A stretch of DNA of 64,000 bases, from contig JBAYVU010000015.1 in assembly GCA_041674385.1 (NCBI GenBank), forward strand, positions 1 to 64,000, given 5' to 3'. This document shows, in pieces, positions 28,806 to 37,613 of the stretch (within the stretch, counting starts at the first letter, position 1; every line of letters begins with the position of its first letter). Both the position numbers and the translations under genes were made by a program. The notes under the pieces are model-generated. The model searched no databases and was not told the DNA's origin. It saw only the letters and a program-made list of their open reading frames with translations. This stretch comes from JACRAR01 sp041674385 (GTDB taxonomy: Bacteria > Pseudomonadota > Gammaproteobacteria > Burkholderiales > Rhodocyclaceae).

Positions 28806-29291
28806 ATGCCATCATTCGATATCGTTTCTGAAATCGATCAGGTCGAGTTGCGCAATGCGGTTGACCAGGCCAACAAGGAAGTCAGCAATCGCTTCGACTT
28901 CAAGGGGTCGGACGCCCGCATCGAGATGGGCGACAAACTGCTGACCTTGTTCGCTGACGACGACTTCAAGCTAGGTCAGGTGTTGGATATCCTCACCGCC
29001 AAGTTTGCCAAACGCGGGGTGGACGTGCGCTGCCTGGATAAACAGGAGTCCCAGAAGGTCGGCGGCAACAAGGTCAAGCAGGAAATCAGGCTTAAGGTCG
29101 GCATCGAGGGCGAGCTGGCGAAGAAGATCGTCAAGCAGATCAAGGACAGCAAGCTTAAGGTGCAGGCCAGCATTCAGGGCGATACGGTGCGCGTCTCCGG
29201 CGCCAAGCGCGACTTGTTGCAGGAAACCATCGCGCTGGTGAAAAAAGCCATCATCGATGTGCCGCTGCAATTCAACAACTTCCGGGACTAG
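28806..29291 (+). CDS. yajQ: YajQ family cyclic-di-GMP-binding protein
   Basis: The 161-residue product follows the YajQ pattern: MPSFDIVSEIDQVELRNAVD, FDFKGSD, the KQEIRLK and IKDSKLKVQASIQGD segments, and the VPLQFNNFRD end. YajQ binds c-di-GMP in Xanthomonas and Pseudomonas; here the role is inferred from homology only. The HD-GYP protein elsewhere in this window could share that second messenger. It stands alone, with a hairpin before the convergent amidotransferase. Confidence 0.94.
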   Translation: MPSFDIVSEIDQVELRNAVDQANKEVSNRFDFKGSDARIEMGDKLLTLFADDDFKLGQVLDILTAKFAKRGVDVRCLDKQESQKVGGNKVKQEIRLKVGIEGELAKKIVKQIKDSKLKVQASIQGDTVRVSGAKRDLLQETIALVKKAIIDVPLQFNNFRD

Positions 29292-29320
29292 GGCGCCGAA
29301 CCTGCTGAAATAGGCGCCCT
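29290..29320. terminator. hairpin between yajQ and amidotransferase
   Basis: AGGGCGCC (29290-29297) pairs with GGCGCCCT (29313-29320) across 15 bases between two convergent genes; the right arm touches the amidotransferase stop. No T-run is present, so terminator strength is uncertain. Confidence 0.5.
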
Positions 29321-30024
29321 CAGCCGTGCTGCAGTCCCTCGATCCAGCGCGTATACAGCCGGTCGGCGGCGACACGCATCGACGCCAGCCGTTCCTCCAT
29401 CCTTTCCGCCATCTGCGCCGGCGTTTGCACCGAGGGACCGGGGGCGGCGTTCTCTGCTGCCCAGTGGCGATTCCACAGGCGGATCATGGCCTCAGTCATT
29501 TCGACATGGCATTGCATGCCCAGATGCGGTCCCAGAGCAAAGGCCTGGGATGCGCAATGGCTGCTTTCCAGGATGCGGATCGCGGCGGGCGGGAGCGAGA
29601 AAGTTTCGCCATGCCAGTGGAAGGCGTGGAATTCCGGCAGTTCGCCGAACCATGTGCGAGCGATCGGGTTATCCAGTACGCGCACTGTTCCCCAGCCGAT
29701 TTCCTTCACCGGATTTCTTGTCACAACCGCGCCGAATGCCTTGGCCATCAGTTGTCCTCCAAGGCAATGTCCAATCACCGGGATGTTTCTTGCTTGGGCT
29801 GCGCAGATCAGCGCCAGTTCCTGTTCTATCCAGGGCAGCGGGTCATTGACGCTCATGGGTCCGCCCATGAAGGCCAGGCCGCTGAATGCGCAGGGGTCGG
29901 TTGGCACAGCCGGAGTTTCGTCGATCTTGATCAATTGCCAGGGAACAAGGCGGCGATCGAGGAATGCGGAAAAATAGCCCGGCCCCTCGCCGGGGCTGTG
30001 ACGAAAGATTGCGACAGGCTTCAT
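29320..30024 (-). CDS. class I glutamine amidotransferase family protein
   Basis: The 234-residue product has the nucleophile elbow GHCLGGQLMAKAFGA and a conserved HWHGETFSLP segment providing the catalytic His, as in GATase1 proteins of the GuaA-like group. Such stand-alone amidotransferases often process glutamine or gamma-glutamyl compounds; the substrate is unknown. AAGGAA precedes the ATG. It is divergent from the NUDIX gene over a perfect inverted repeat. Confidence 0.85.
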   Translation of the reverse strand: MKPVAIFRHSPGEGPGYFSAFLDRRLVPWQLIKIDETPAVPTDPCAFSGLAFMGGPMSVNDPLPWIEQELALICAAQARNIPVIGHCLGGQLMAKAFGAVVTRNPVKEIGWGTVRVLDNPIARTWFGELPEFHAFHWHGETFSLPPAAIRILESSHCASQAFALGPHLGMQCHVEMTEAMIRLWNRHWAAENAAPGPSVQTPAQMAERMEERLASMRVAADRLYTRWIEGLQHG

Positions 30025-30049
30025 GCGGTTTCCTTATTTTGAAATTTTC

Positions 30050-30093
30050 GCATTGTCATTGCAGCGCGGCGCAAGGAGCGGCAATGACAATGC
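30050..30093. promoter_or_regulatory. perfect 13-bp inverted repeat upstream of NUDIX gene
   Basis: GCATTGTCATTGC (30050-30062) and GCAATGACAATGC (30081-30093) are exact reverse complements around an 18-nt loop. The loop contains a strong Shine-Dalgarno AAGGAG (30073-30078). The right arm includes the ATG of a short leader ORF. It may be an operator for the divergent gene pair or an RNA hairpin controlling translation. Confidence 0.65.
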
Positions 30094-30119
30094 TGGTCAA
30101 TGATATCATTCAAAAATGA
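30084..30119 (+). CDS. 11-codon leader ORF before the NUDIX gene
   Basis: ATG 30084 with AAGGAG five bases upstream opens MTMLVNDIIQK and stops at TGA 30117-30119. Its stop overlaps the NUDIX start ATG at 30116 in the classic ATGA form, so it would couple translation. The NUDIX ATG itself lacks a Shine-Dalgarno. Whether the peptide is made is unknown. Confidence 0.4.
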   Translation: MTMLVNDIIQK

Positions 30120-30742
30120 ACGATACTTTTGCGCCAAAATTGCCCCTTACCGCAGATTGGCTGCGGCTGTGCTTTGCCGCCGGCGGTGCCAGGAGCGGCA
30201 CGTACATGGGCGAATCCAACTTGCCGGAAGAGGCGGAGCAAACCCTGACTGCGGCAGCGGTGCTGGTGCCGTTGGTGCAACGCGAAACGGGACTGACGGT
30301 ATTGCTCACCCAGCGCACCGCGCATTTGCGCGACCACCCCGGGCAAATCAGTTTTCCCGGCGGACGCCGTGAAGAACACGATGCCTCGCCAATCGAGACG
30401 GCGCTGCGCGAAGCTCAAGAAGAGGTGGGCGTTGATCCGGGCCAGGTCGAGGTACTCGGGGTATTGCCGGAACACCCTACCCGCAGCGGTTTTTCCATTG
30501 TCCCGGTGGTCGGTTTGGTGCATCCACCGCTGAACCTCAAGCTGGATGATTTCGAGGTCGCCGAGGTCTTCGAGACACCGTTGAGCTTCCTGCTCGACCC
30601 CGCCAATTGCATGCGTCATCACATTGAAGAGCAGGGTATCCTGCACGAGTATTACGCCATTCCCGTCGAAGGGTATTACCTCTGGGGAGCCACAGCGGCG
30701 ATGCTGGTCAGTTTGCGGTGTTTTCTGAATGCCGGTGACTGA
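30116..30742 (+). CDS. CoA pyrophosphatase / NUDIX hydrolase (NudL-like)
   Basis: The 208-residue product has a complete NUDIX box (GGRREEHDASPIETALREAQEEVGV, pattern GX5EX7REUXEEXGU) and a preceding TLRDHPGQISFPGG segment typical of CoA pyrophosphatases such as NudL and YeaB. It would hydrolyse CoA-type pyrophosphates. The conserved LRDHPGQISFPGG supports that subgroup. Translation may depend on the upstream leader. Confidence 0.88.
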   Translation: MNDTFAPKLPLTADWLRLCFAAGGARSGTYMGESNLPEEAEQTLTAAAVLVPLVQRETGLTVLLTQRTAHLRDHPGQISFPGGRREEHDASPIETALREAQEEVGVDPGQVEVLGVLPEHPTRSGFSIVPVVGLVHPPLNLKLDDFEVAEVFETPLSFLLDPANCMRHHIEEQGILHEYYAIPVEGYYLWGATAAMLVSLRCFLNAGD

Positions 30743-30822
30743 AGGCCATGACTTGTGGTATGGTGCCGGGTTGAATACTGAAGTCCGGCATCACATTACC
30801 GATCCCCTTTACCTCATCTTGC

Positions 30823-31734
30823 ATGACCCTGTTTTCCATTGTCATCGCTCTGATACTTGAGCAGGTACGGCCTGTGCCACAACAGCGCTTCGTGCTGAGG
30901 CCGCTGGCGCGTTATGCGTGTTTTCTTGAAGAGCGCTTCAACGATGGACAGCGGCATCACGGCAGGATTGCCTGGCTGGTCGCCGTGTTGCCGCCGGTAT
31001 TGCTGATACTCGTGCTGCAAATCCTGTTGGCTTGGTGGCAGCCCTTGTTGGCGTTGCCGCTCGGTGTCGCGGTGGTCTATTTGACGATGGGTTTTCGCCA
31101 GTTCAGTCACTATTTCACCGACATCCACTTGGCTTTGCGCATGGGTGAACTGGAGCGGGCACGCTCGCTGCTCGGCGAATGGCGCGGACGTTCCGCCGAT
31201 CGGCTGGCCTCGGGTGAGGTGGCGCGGCTGGCGATCGAGCAGGCGCTGGTGGCTTCGCATCGCCATGTATTTGCGCCGCTGTTGTGCTTTTTTCTGCTCG
31301 GACCGGCTGGGGCACTGCTGTATCGGTTGGCCCTGTTCTTCGGCGGTCAATGGGGCCGGCCGGGTTACGGGGCTTTTGGAGAATTTGCCCAGCGGGCATT
31401 TTATTGTCTCGACTGGCTGCCACTGCGCATCACTGCCGCAAGCTTCGCCATGGTCGGCGACTTCGAGGACGCGGTCTATTGTTGGCGCACTCAGGCGGCC
31501 GGCTGGCCCGAGGCCGGCATCGGCATACTGCTCGCCAGCGGCGCTGGTGCGCTGGGTGTGCGTCTTGGCCTGCCGGTGAATGAGGCTGGCGAGCCGAATG
31601 AGCGTCCGGAACTGGGTCTCGGCGATGAGGCCGATGTCGATTTCATGCAAAGCACGATAGGACTCGTGTGGCGCACCCTGGTACTTTGCCTGCTGTTGCT
31701 GGCATTGTTCTGGGTGGCTAGTTGGGTAGGTTGA
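30823..31734 (+). CDS. CobD/CbiB-like membrane protein (betaproteobacterial family)
   Basis: The 303-residue product has several hydrophobic segments (four to five helices; a strong last one at residues 285-303) and a CbiB-like core (SHYFTDIHLALRMGELERAR, ASGEVARLAIEQAL, SHRHVFAPLLCFFLLGP). This family is related to adenosylcobinamide-phosphate synthase but occurs in organisms without full cobalamin synthesis; its role here is unclear. It lies 80 bp downstream of NUDIX and 27 bp before the thiolase. Confidence 0.75.
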   Translation: MTLFSIVIALILEQVRPVPQQRFVLRPLARYACFLEERFNDGQRHHGRIAWLVAVLPPVLLILVLQILLAWWQPLLALPLGVAVVYLTMGFRQFSHYFTDIHLALRMGELERARSLLGEWRGRSADRLASGEVARLAIEQALVASHRHVFAPLLCFFLLGPAGALLYRLALFFGGQWGRPGYGAFGEFAQRAFYCLDWLPLRITAASFAMVGDFEDAVYCWRTQAAGWPEAGIGILLASGAGALGVRLGLPVNEAGEPNERPELGLGDEADVDFMQSTIGLVWRTLVLCLLLLALFWVASWVG

Positions 31735-31761
31735 GTTGTTTATTTATCAGGAGAAGCAAAC

Positions 31762-32952
31762 ATGGCTGACAAGAGAGAAATCGTAATATTAAGTGCGGTG
31801 CGTTCCGCAATCGGGGCTTTCGGCGGATCGCTGAGCGGGATCGAGCCGTCCGAACTGGCTGGCATGGTCATGAAGGAAGCCGTGAATCGCTCCCGAGTCG
31901 ACCCCAAGCAAATCAATTATGTGACGGTCGGCAACTGCATCCCGACCGACTCTCGTTACGCCTATGTGGCCCGTGTTGCCTCGATCCAGGCCGGCCTGCC
32001 GATGGACTCGGTGGCCATGGCGGTGAATCGCCTGTGCAGTTCCGGTCTGCAGGCCATCGTCAGCACTTCCCAGGCGATTATTCTGGGCGATTGCGACTAC
32101 GGCATCGGCGGCGGCGTGGAAGTGATGTCGCGCGGCAGCTACATGGCGCCGGCTTTGCGTTCCGGCGCCCGCATGGGCGACACCAAGATGGTCGACATGA
32201 TGGTGGCTGTGCTGACCGATCCCTTCGACCAGGTTCACATGGGGCTTACCGCCGAGACCTTGGCCAGCAAATGGGGCATCAGCCGTGAGCAGCAGGACGC
32301 TTTCGCGGTCGAGTCGCAGCGCCGCGCCGCTGCGGCCATCGCCGAAGGCCGCTTCAAGTCGCAGATCGTGCCGATCGTGCTGCAGAGCAAGAAGGGCGAC
32401 GTGGTGTTCGATACCGATGAGCACCCCAAGTCCAACACGACTTTGGAATCCCTGGCCAAGATGAAACCCGCCTTCAAGAAGGATGGCGGCACCGTCACTG
32501 CCGGCAACGCTTCCGGTATCAACGATGGCGCTTCCTTCTTCGTGCTGGCCGAAGCCGCCGCCGCCGCCAAGGCCGGCCATCAGCCGATAGCCCGTCTGGT
32601 GGCGTATGCGCTGGCTGGCGTGCCCAACGGACTCATGGGCGAAGGGCCGATTCCGGCATCCAAGCTGGCATTGCAGCGCGCCGGACTGACCCTGGACAAG
32701 ATGGATGTGATCGAATCCAACGAAGCCTTTGCTTCCCAGGCGCTGGCGGTGGCCAAGGGACTCGGCCTGGACATGGCCAAGACCAACCCGAACGGCGGCG
32801 CGATTGCACTCGGACACCCGGTCGGTTGTTCCGGCGCGGCCATCGCCACCAAGGCCATCCATGAATTGCAACGCATTAAAGGTCGCTATGCCCTGGTGAC
32901 CATGTGCATCGGCGGCGGCCAAGGAATCGCCTGCATTTTCGAACGTCTATAA
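31762..32952 (+). CDS. acetyl-CoA acetyltransferase (thiolase, PhaA/BktB-like)
   Basis: The 396-residue thiolase has nucleophile Cys92 in NRLCSSGLQA, GGAIALGHPVGCSG near the C-terminus and CIGGGQG at the end. It condenses two acetyl-CoA to acetoacetyl-CoA. It probably feeds the PhaB/PhaC pathway located 24 kb away, but could also serve other acyl-CoA metabolism. AGGAGA is placed 7 bp before the ATG. No phasin or fad partner is adjacent. Confidence 0.94.
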   Translation: MADKREIVILSAVRSAIGAFGGSLSGIEPSELAGMVMKEAVNRSRVDPKQINYVTVGNCIPTDSRYAYVARVASIQAGLPMDSVAMAVNRLCSSGLQAIVSTSQAIILGDCDYGIGGGVEVMSRGSYMAPALRSGARMGDTKMVDMMVAVLTDPFDQVHMGLTAETLASKWGISREQQDAFAVESQRRAAAAIAEGRFKSQIVPIVLQSKKGDVVFDTDEHPKSNTTLESLAKMKPAFKKDGGTVTAGNASGINDGASFFVLAEAAAAAKAGHQPIARLVAYALAGVPNGLMGEGPIPASKLALQRAGLTLDKMDVIESNEAFASQALAVAKGLGLDMAKTNPNGGAIALGHPVGCSGAAIATKAIHELQRIKGRYALVTMCIGGGQGIACIFERL

Positions 32953-33020
32953 GCGCTTGTCGGCTCCCGGCGTTTTCCCGGCATTGAGGAAATCATGGGA
33001 GCCGACCCTCTCACGTTAAT

Positions 33021-34658
33021 ATGAGCAGATTGCGCATCGCGATTGCCCAGATCGACTGTGTGGTCGGCGATTTTGCCGGTAACGCACGACGCATTCTCGA
33101 TGCGGCGGTGCTTGCCCGGACGCTGGCGGCGGATCTGTTGCTGGTGCCCGAACTGGCTTTGTCCGGCTATCCGCCGGAAGACTTGCTGTTGCGTCCGGAC
33201 TTCTACCGTGCCGCCGTGCGCGAGTTGCAGCAGCTCGCTCTTTCGTCTGCGGCGCACGTCCCGGACTTGGCGATCTTGGTGGGCCATCCCGCAGAGCATG
33301 CCGGCAAGCGCTACAACGCCGCTTCGCTGCTGCGCCAGGGCCGGATCGAGGCGACTTACTACAAACGCTTCCTGCCCAACTCGGACGTGCTCGACGAGGA
33401 GCGTTATTTCCATACCGGGGACCGGCCCTGCGTGATCGAGGTTGCCGGCACCCGCATCGGGTTGACCATCTGCGAGGATGTCTGGCAACCCGGGCCGGTC
33501 GAGGAGTCGCGTGCCGCCGGCGCGGAGCTGCTGGTGGCCCTGAACGCCTCCCCCTATCATCTCCAGAAGCAGCAGGTACGCTACGAAGTCTTGCGCGCGC
33601 GCATCGCCGCCACCGGAATGCCGGTGATCTACGCCAACCTGGTGGGCGGGCAGGATGAGCTGGTGTTCGATGGCGCCTCGTTCGCGCTCGACGGCAATGG
33701 CGCACTGACCCACCAGCTGCCATCCTTTGAAGAGGCGCTGGAGATTGTCGAATATGCTGCTGGCAAGCTGTTGCCGGGACGCATCGTCTCCCCCCTGTCG
33801 CTTGAGGCGGAGGCCTATGCCGCGCTGAAACTGGGGGTGCGCGATTACCTCGGCAAGAACGGTTTTCCCGGCGCGATCATCGGACTTTCGGGCGGCGTCG
33901 ATTCCGCCTTGACTCTGACCATCGCGGTCGATGCGCTGGGGGCCGACAAGGTGCGCGCGGTGATGATGCCTTCGCCGTATACGGCGCAAATGAGCCTCGA
34001 TGATTCGCGCGAGATGGTACGCAAGCTCGGCGTACGCTACGATGAGATCGCCATCGAGCCGCTGATGAAAGGCTATGCCGAAGTCTTGGCCTCCCCGCTT
34101 GCGGCCAGCGGTGCGAAAAGCCCCACGGATACCACCGAGGAGAACCTTCAGGCGCGCATCCGCGGCATGATCTTGATGGCGCTTTCCAACCGGACGGGAT
34201 CGATCGTGCTGACCACCGGCAACAAGAGCGAAATGGCGGTGGGCTACGCCACGCTATACGGCGACATGGCCGGCGGTTTCGCCGTCATCAAGGACATCTA
34301 TAAAACCTTTGTGTATCGCCTGTGCCACTACCGCAACGGACTCGGTCCGGACATTCCGGCCAACATCCTGAGCCGTGCGCCCTCCGCCGAGCTCAAGCCC
34401 GGCCAGACCGACCAGGATACATTGCCCCCCTATGCCACGCTGGATGCGATTATCGAAGCCTACATGGAGAACGACCTGAGTCCGCGTGCGATCATCGCCA
34501 TGGGTCATCCCGAGGAGGCCGTACGGCGTGTGGTGGGCATGCTGAAACGCAACGAATACAAGCGACGCCAATCTCCGGTCGGTATCCGCATTACCCGGCG
34601 CGGTTTCGGCAAGGATTGGCGATATCCGATAACATCGCACTATAGCGACGAGTATTAG
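33021..34658 (+). CDS. nadE: glutamine-hydrolysing NAD synthetase
   Basis: The 545-residue product has two domains: an N-terminal nitrilase-type glutaminase (catalytic Glu in VPELALSGYPPEDLL, Lys in YYKRFLPN, Cys in LTICEDVW) and a C-terminal NAD synthetase domain with the PP-loop IIGLSGGVDSALTL and TTGNKSEMAVGYATLYGDM. It makes NAD from deamido-NAD, ATP and glutamine. It lies just before glnB, the classical nadE-glnB pairing of betaproteobacteria. Confidence 0.96.
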   Translation: MSRLRIAIAQIDCVVGDFAGNARRILDAAVLARTLAADLLLVPELALSGYPPEDLLLRPDFYRAAVRELQQLALSSAAHVPDLAILVGHPAEHAGKRYNAASLLRQGRIEATYYKRFLPNSDVLDEERYFHTGDRPCVIEVAGTRIGLTICEDVWQPGPVEESRAAGAELLVALNASPYHLQKQQVRYEVLRARIAATGMPVIYANLVGGQDELVFDGASFALDGNGALTHQLPSFEEALEIVEYAAGKLLPGRIVSPLSLEAEAYAALKLGVRDYLGKNGFPGAIIGLSGGVDSALTLTIAVDALGADKVRAVMMPSPYTAQMSLDDSREMVRKLGVRYDEIAIEPLMKGYAEVLASPLAASGAKSPTDTTEENLQARIRGMILMALSNRTGSIVLTTGNKSEMAVGYATLYGDMAGGFAVIKDIYKTFVYRLCHYRNGLGPDIPANILSRAPSAELKPGQTDQDTLPPYATLDAIIEAYMENDLSPRAIIAMGHPEEAVRRVVGMLKRNEYKRRQSPVGIRITRRGFGKDWRYPITSHYSDEY

Positions 34659-34690
34659 TGCCGCCAACTATTGTTCCGGGAGCAGACATG

Positions 34691-35029
34691 ATGAAAAAGA
34701 TCGAAGCGATCATCAAACCGTTCAAACTCGACGAGGTGCGCGAGGCGCTTTCGGAGATTGGCGTGGCCGGCCTTACCGTATGCGAGGTCAAGGGCTTCGG
34801 CCGGCAGAAGGGGCATACCGAGCTGTATCGCGGCGCCGAATACGTGGTCGATTTCCTGCCCAAGATCAAGATCGAGATCGTGGTTGCCGAAGAGACCGTC
34901 GAACCGGCTATCGAAGCCATCATCAAGGCCGCCCGTACCGGCAAGATCGGCGACGGCAAGATATTCGTGATGTCGGTCGAACAGGTAGTGCGTATCCGCA
35001 CTGGCGAATCGAACGAAGCGGCTATCTAG
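34691..35029 (+). CDS. glnB: nitrogen regulatory protein P-II
   Basis: The 112-residue protein is a typical P-II: MKKIEAIIKPFKLDEVREAL start, uridylylation Tyr51 in YRGAEYVVDFLP and C-loop TGKIGDGKIFV. It controls glutamine synthetase adenylylation and NtrB in response to 2-oxoglutarate and glutamine. Start is taken at the second of two adjacent ATGs (34688 and 34691) as it gives the exact family length; GGGAG is upstream. It lies 32 bp behind nadE. Confidence 0.96.
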   Translation: MKKIEAIIKPFKLDEVREALSEIGVAGLTVCEVKGFGRQKGHTELYRGAEYVVDFLPKIKIEIVVAEETVEPAIEAIIKAARTGKIGDGKIFVMSVEQVVRIRTGESNEAAI

Positions 35030-35072
35030 CCAACCGTAAAGCGTGGCCGCGAGGCGACGGACTGTTGGGCTT

Positions 35073-35093
35073 GGGTACTAGCGTACTAGCCGG
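35073..35093. repeat. double ACTAG motif at the end of the Smr gene
   Basis: GGGTACTAGCGTACTAGCCGG contains two ACTAG cores 9 bp apart between convergent glnB and smr; it supplies the Smr stop codon on the minus strand. It is a member of the dispersed palindrome group listed under findings. Confidence 0.6.
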
Positions 35094-35688
35094 TCCGTTG
35101 CGCACGCCTGGTGACGCTCCGTAACAGCACCGTCACCGCTCCCCCGCCGCCGTCGGCGGCACGTGCCTGGCAGTAGGCCAGCACCTCTTGCCGGTTGGCA
35201 AGCCAGTGGCGTACCAATTCCTTCAGTACCGGCTCGCGTCCCGGCGAGCGCAATCCCTTGCCATGGACGATGCGCAGGCAACGGTACCCGTGCGTCATGC
35301 TTTCAGCGAGAAACTCGCTGAGCGCCTGCCGCGCTTCTTCGCGGCCCATGCCATGCAGGTCGAGTTCATCCTGCATTACCCAGCGGCCGCGCCGCAAATC
35401 CCTGAGCAGCGTGCGCGCCAGGCCGTGGCGCAGGAAGGCCAACTCATCCCCGCCTTCGAGCAGAACGTCGAGCGGCGCCGGCGCCAGCGATTCGTTCAGC
35501 GCGGCGACTTCGTCGCGTCGATACTGGTGCGGGATCGGCGGAGGCGGCGGCGGTTCGTGATGAACCTTGCCGGAAACCAGCGGCACGGCATCTGCCACGG
35601 CTTCACGGAACAGCGCGCGCTCTTCGGGACTAGTGCCCGCAGTTGTCTCCAGGGTACTGAGACCAACAGGCGTGCGCCGCTGTTTCAT
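35086..35688 (-). CDS. Smr-domain protein (putative DNA/RNA endonuclease)
   Basis: The 200-residue product has a C-terminal Smr domain (about 105-185) with LDLHGMGREEARQAL and RCLRIVHGKGLRS, both key metal/catalytic loops. The N-terminal half is charged with proline-rich PPPPPPIPH linker. Smr domains nick branched DNA or cleave RNA. The DNA carries the palindrome GGGACTAGTGCCC at 35626-35638, which translates as AGTS. The stop codon TAG at 35086-35088 is supplied by another copy of the repeat. It follows trxB by 10 bp. Confidence 0.85.
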   Translation of the reverse strand: MKQRRTPVGLSTLETTAGTSPEERALFREAVADAVPLVSGKVHHEPPPPPPIPHQYRRDEVAALNESLAPAPLDVLLEGGDELAFLRHGLARTLLRDLRRGRWVMQDELDLHGMGREEARQALSEFLAESMTHGYRCLRIVHGKGLRSPGREPVLKELVRHWLANRQEVLAYCQARAADGGGGAVTVLLRSVTRRAQRTG

Positions 35689-35698
35689 GTTTAGATGT

Positions 35699-36649
35699 TT
35701 AGCCCAGCGTGTCCAAATAACGCTCGGCGTCGAGCGCCGCCTGGCAGCCCGTTGCGGCGCTGGTGCAAGCCTGGCGGTAAATGTGGTCCTGCACGTCGCC
35801 GGCGGCGAATACGCCGGGCAGGTTGGTGGCCGTGGCATTGCCGTTGCGGCCGCCCTGGGTGATGATGTAGCCGCCTTCCATGTCGATCTGGCCGACGAAC
35901 AGATCGGTGTTCGGCTTGTGACCGATGGCGATGAACACGCCTTGCAGCGGGATGTCTTCGGTGGCGCCGTTTTTGACGTTCTTGATGCGCATGCCGGTGA
36001 CTCCGGTCTTGTCGCCGAGGACTTCCTCCAGCGTGTTGTTCCACTTGATCGTCACCTTACCGGCCTGTTCCTTCTCGAACAGTTTGTCCTGAAGAATTTT
36101 TTCGGAGCGGAATTTGTCGCGACGATGCACCACCGTCACATGGCTGGCGATGTTGGCAAGATACAGCGCCTCTTCCACGGCAGTATTGCCGCCGCCGATC
36201 ACGGCCACCTGTTGGTTCTTGTAGAAGAAGCCATCGCAGGTGGCGCAAGCCGAGACTCCCTTGCCGGAGAATGCCTCTTCGGAAGGCAGGCCGAGATATT
36301 GCGCAGAAGCCCCTGTGGCTATGATCAATGCATCACAGGTGTAGGTGCCGGCATCGCCGATCAGGGTCATCGGTTTTTCGGTCAGTTTGGCCGTGTGGAT
36401 ATGATCGAAAATCATCTCGGTGTTGAAACGTGCGGCATGCTTCTCGAAACGCGCCATCAGTTCCGGACCCTGCACGCCATCGGCGTCGGCCGGCCAGTTA
36501 TCGACATCGGTGGTGGTCATCAGTTGGCCTCCCTGGGCGAGTCCCGTGATCAGCACCGGTTTCAGATTGGCGCGAGCGGCATACACGGCGGCGGTATAGC
36601 CGGCCGGTCCGGAGCCGAGAATGAGCAGGCGGGCGTGGCGGGAGGTCAT
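35699..36649 (-). CDS. trxB: thioredoxin reductase
   Basis: The 316-residue flavoprotein has FAD motif LGSGPAGYTAAVYAAR at residues 12-27, the redox CATCDG at about 140 and NADPH motif GGGNTAVEEALYL. It reduces thioredoxin with NADPH. It lies divergent from the Crp/Fnr regulator over a 123-bp intergenic region with a short inverted repeat. smr follows 10 bp downstream. Confidence 0.96.
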   Translation of the reverse strand: MTSRHARLLILGSGPAGYTAAVYAARANLKPVLITGLAQGGQLMTTTDVDNWPADADGVQGPELMARFEKHAARFNTEMIFDHIHTAKLTEKPMTLIGDAGTYTCDALIIATGASAQYLGLPSEEAFSGKGVSACATCDGFFYKNQQVAVIGGGNTAVEEALYLANIASHVTVVHRRDKFRSEKILQDKLFEKEQAGKVTIKWNNTLEEVLGDKTGVTGMRIKNVKNGATEDIPLQGVFIAIGHKPNTDLFVGQIDMEGGYIITQGGRNGNATATNLPGVFAAGDVQDHIYRQACTSAATGCQAALDAERYLDTLG

Positions 36650-36712
36650 GGGATTTTTCCTGGAAAAGTTTGAGAAGGAGTGATTATACTAGGCTCATAT
36701 TTGTCTCTAGGA

Positions 36713-36731
36713 CCCTATTACTCCGATAGGG
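36713..36731. promoter_or_regulatory. inverted repeat CCCTAT-N7-ATAGGG between trxB and crp-like gene
   Basis: CCCTAT at 36713-36718 and ATAGGG at 36726-36731 form a perfect 6-bp inverted repeat in the shared promoter region. A TATAAT for trxB lies nearby on the minus strand (about 36693-36698). It may be an operator. Confidence 0.4.
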
Positions 36732-36772
36732 AATATGATAGTAGTATTAAAAGTTATTGTCCGGAGTGTTCC

Positions 36773-37447
36773 ATGACTTCTCCCCACTTGCCCGTTTCGA
36801 TCGTCGCACTGCGTACCCTGCCGATGTTCGAAGCCCTCAGTAACGAGCATCTCGCGAAGATTGCCGGTTTCGCCTCTTTGCGCCAGATTCCCCGGCATAC
36901 CACGGTACTTCAAGCCGGCGACCGCACCGACAATATTTATCTGATCCTGACTGGCGAGTTGGTGGTCCAGATCAGCGATCAGGAAGGACGCGAGGTTATC
37001 CTTTCGATACTCAACCCGGGCGAGATGTTCGGTGAAATGGGTGCGATGGACGATCACCCGCGCTCGGCCACGGTGGTGTCCTCCGAACCTTGCGATTTGG
37101 TGGTGATCGCCAAGGGCGACTTCAAGCGCTGCCTGGCGGAAAACCTCGAAGTCTCGCTGTACATCATTCACAGTCTGATCAAGCGTTTGCGCGATGCCGA
37201 CCGCAAGATCGAGAGCTTGGCGCTGATCGACGTCTATGGGCGGGTCGCGCGCTTGTTGCTGGAAATGGCCGAAACCCAGGATGGCCGCAAAGTCGTGACG
37301 CGCCGCATCACGCGGCAAGACATCGCCAAGACCATCGGCGCTTCGCGCGAGATGGTCAGTCGGGTGATGCGTGATTTGCAGCTGCGCGGCCTGATCAAAG
37401 AGAGCGACGGCTGCATCTGGTTGCGCGGGGAGATTGAAGGGGCTTGA
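36773..37447 (+). CDS. Crp/Fnr-family transcription regulator
   Basis: The 224-residue product has a cyclic-nucleotide-binding barrel (about 15-135, GEMFGEMGAMDDHPRSATVVS) and a C-terminal helix-turn-helix (ITRQDIAKTIGASREMVSRVMRDLQLRGL). There are no four N-terminal cysteines, so it is not a classical Fnr; the ligand is unknown. GGAG precedes ATG 36773. It is divergent from trxB and 166 bp upstream of ftsK. Confidence 0.9.
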   Translation: MTSPHLPVSIVALRTLPMFEALSNEHLAKIAGFASLRQIPRHTTVLQAGDRTDNIYLILTGELVVQISDQEGREVILSILNPGEMFGEMGAMDDHPRSATVVSSEPCDLVVIAKGDFKRCLAENLEVSLYIIHSLIKRLRDADRKIESLALIDVYGRVARLLLEMAETQDGRKVVTRRITRQDIAKTIGASREMVSRVMRDLQLRGLIKESDGCIWLRGEIEGA

Positions 37448-37613
37448 CTGATGTCAGTAAACCGGACCGACTGCGCCGGGATTGGCGGCGCTTTCCGGTG
37501 TTCTTCAAGCCTTTCCGGAGACATCCGCCGGTATAATCGCTGCATGCTTCTCCCACCATTTGTCCCGATGCCCCTTTCGTGTTGGCGAGGAACACCGCGC
37601 CGGAGCTAAGCAC

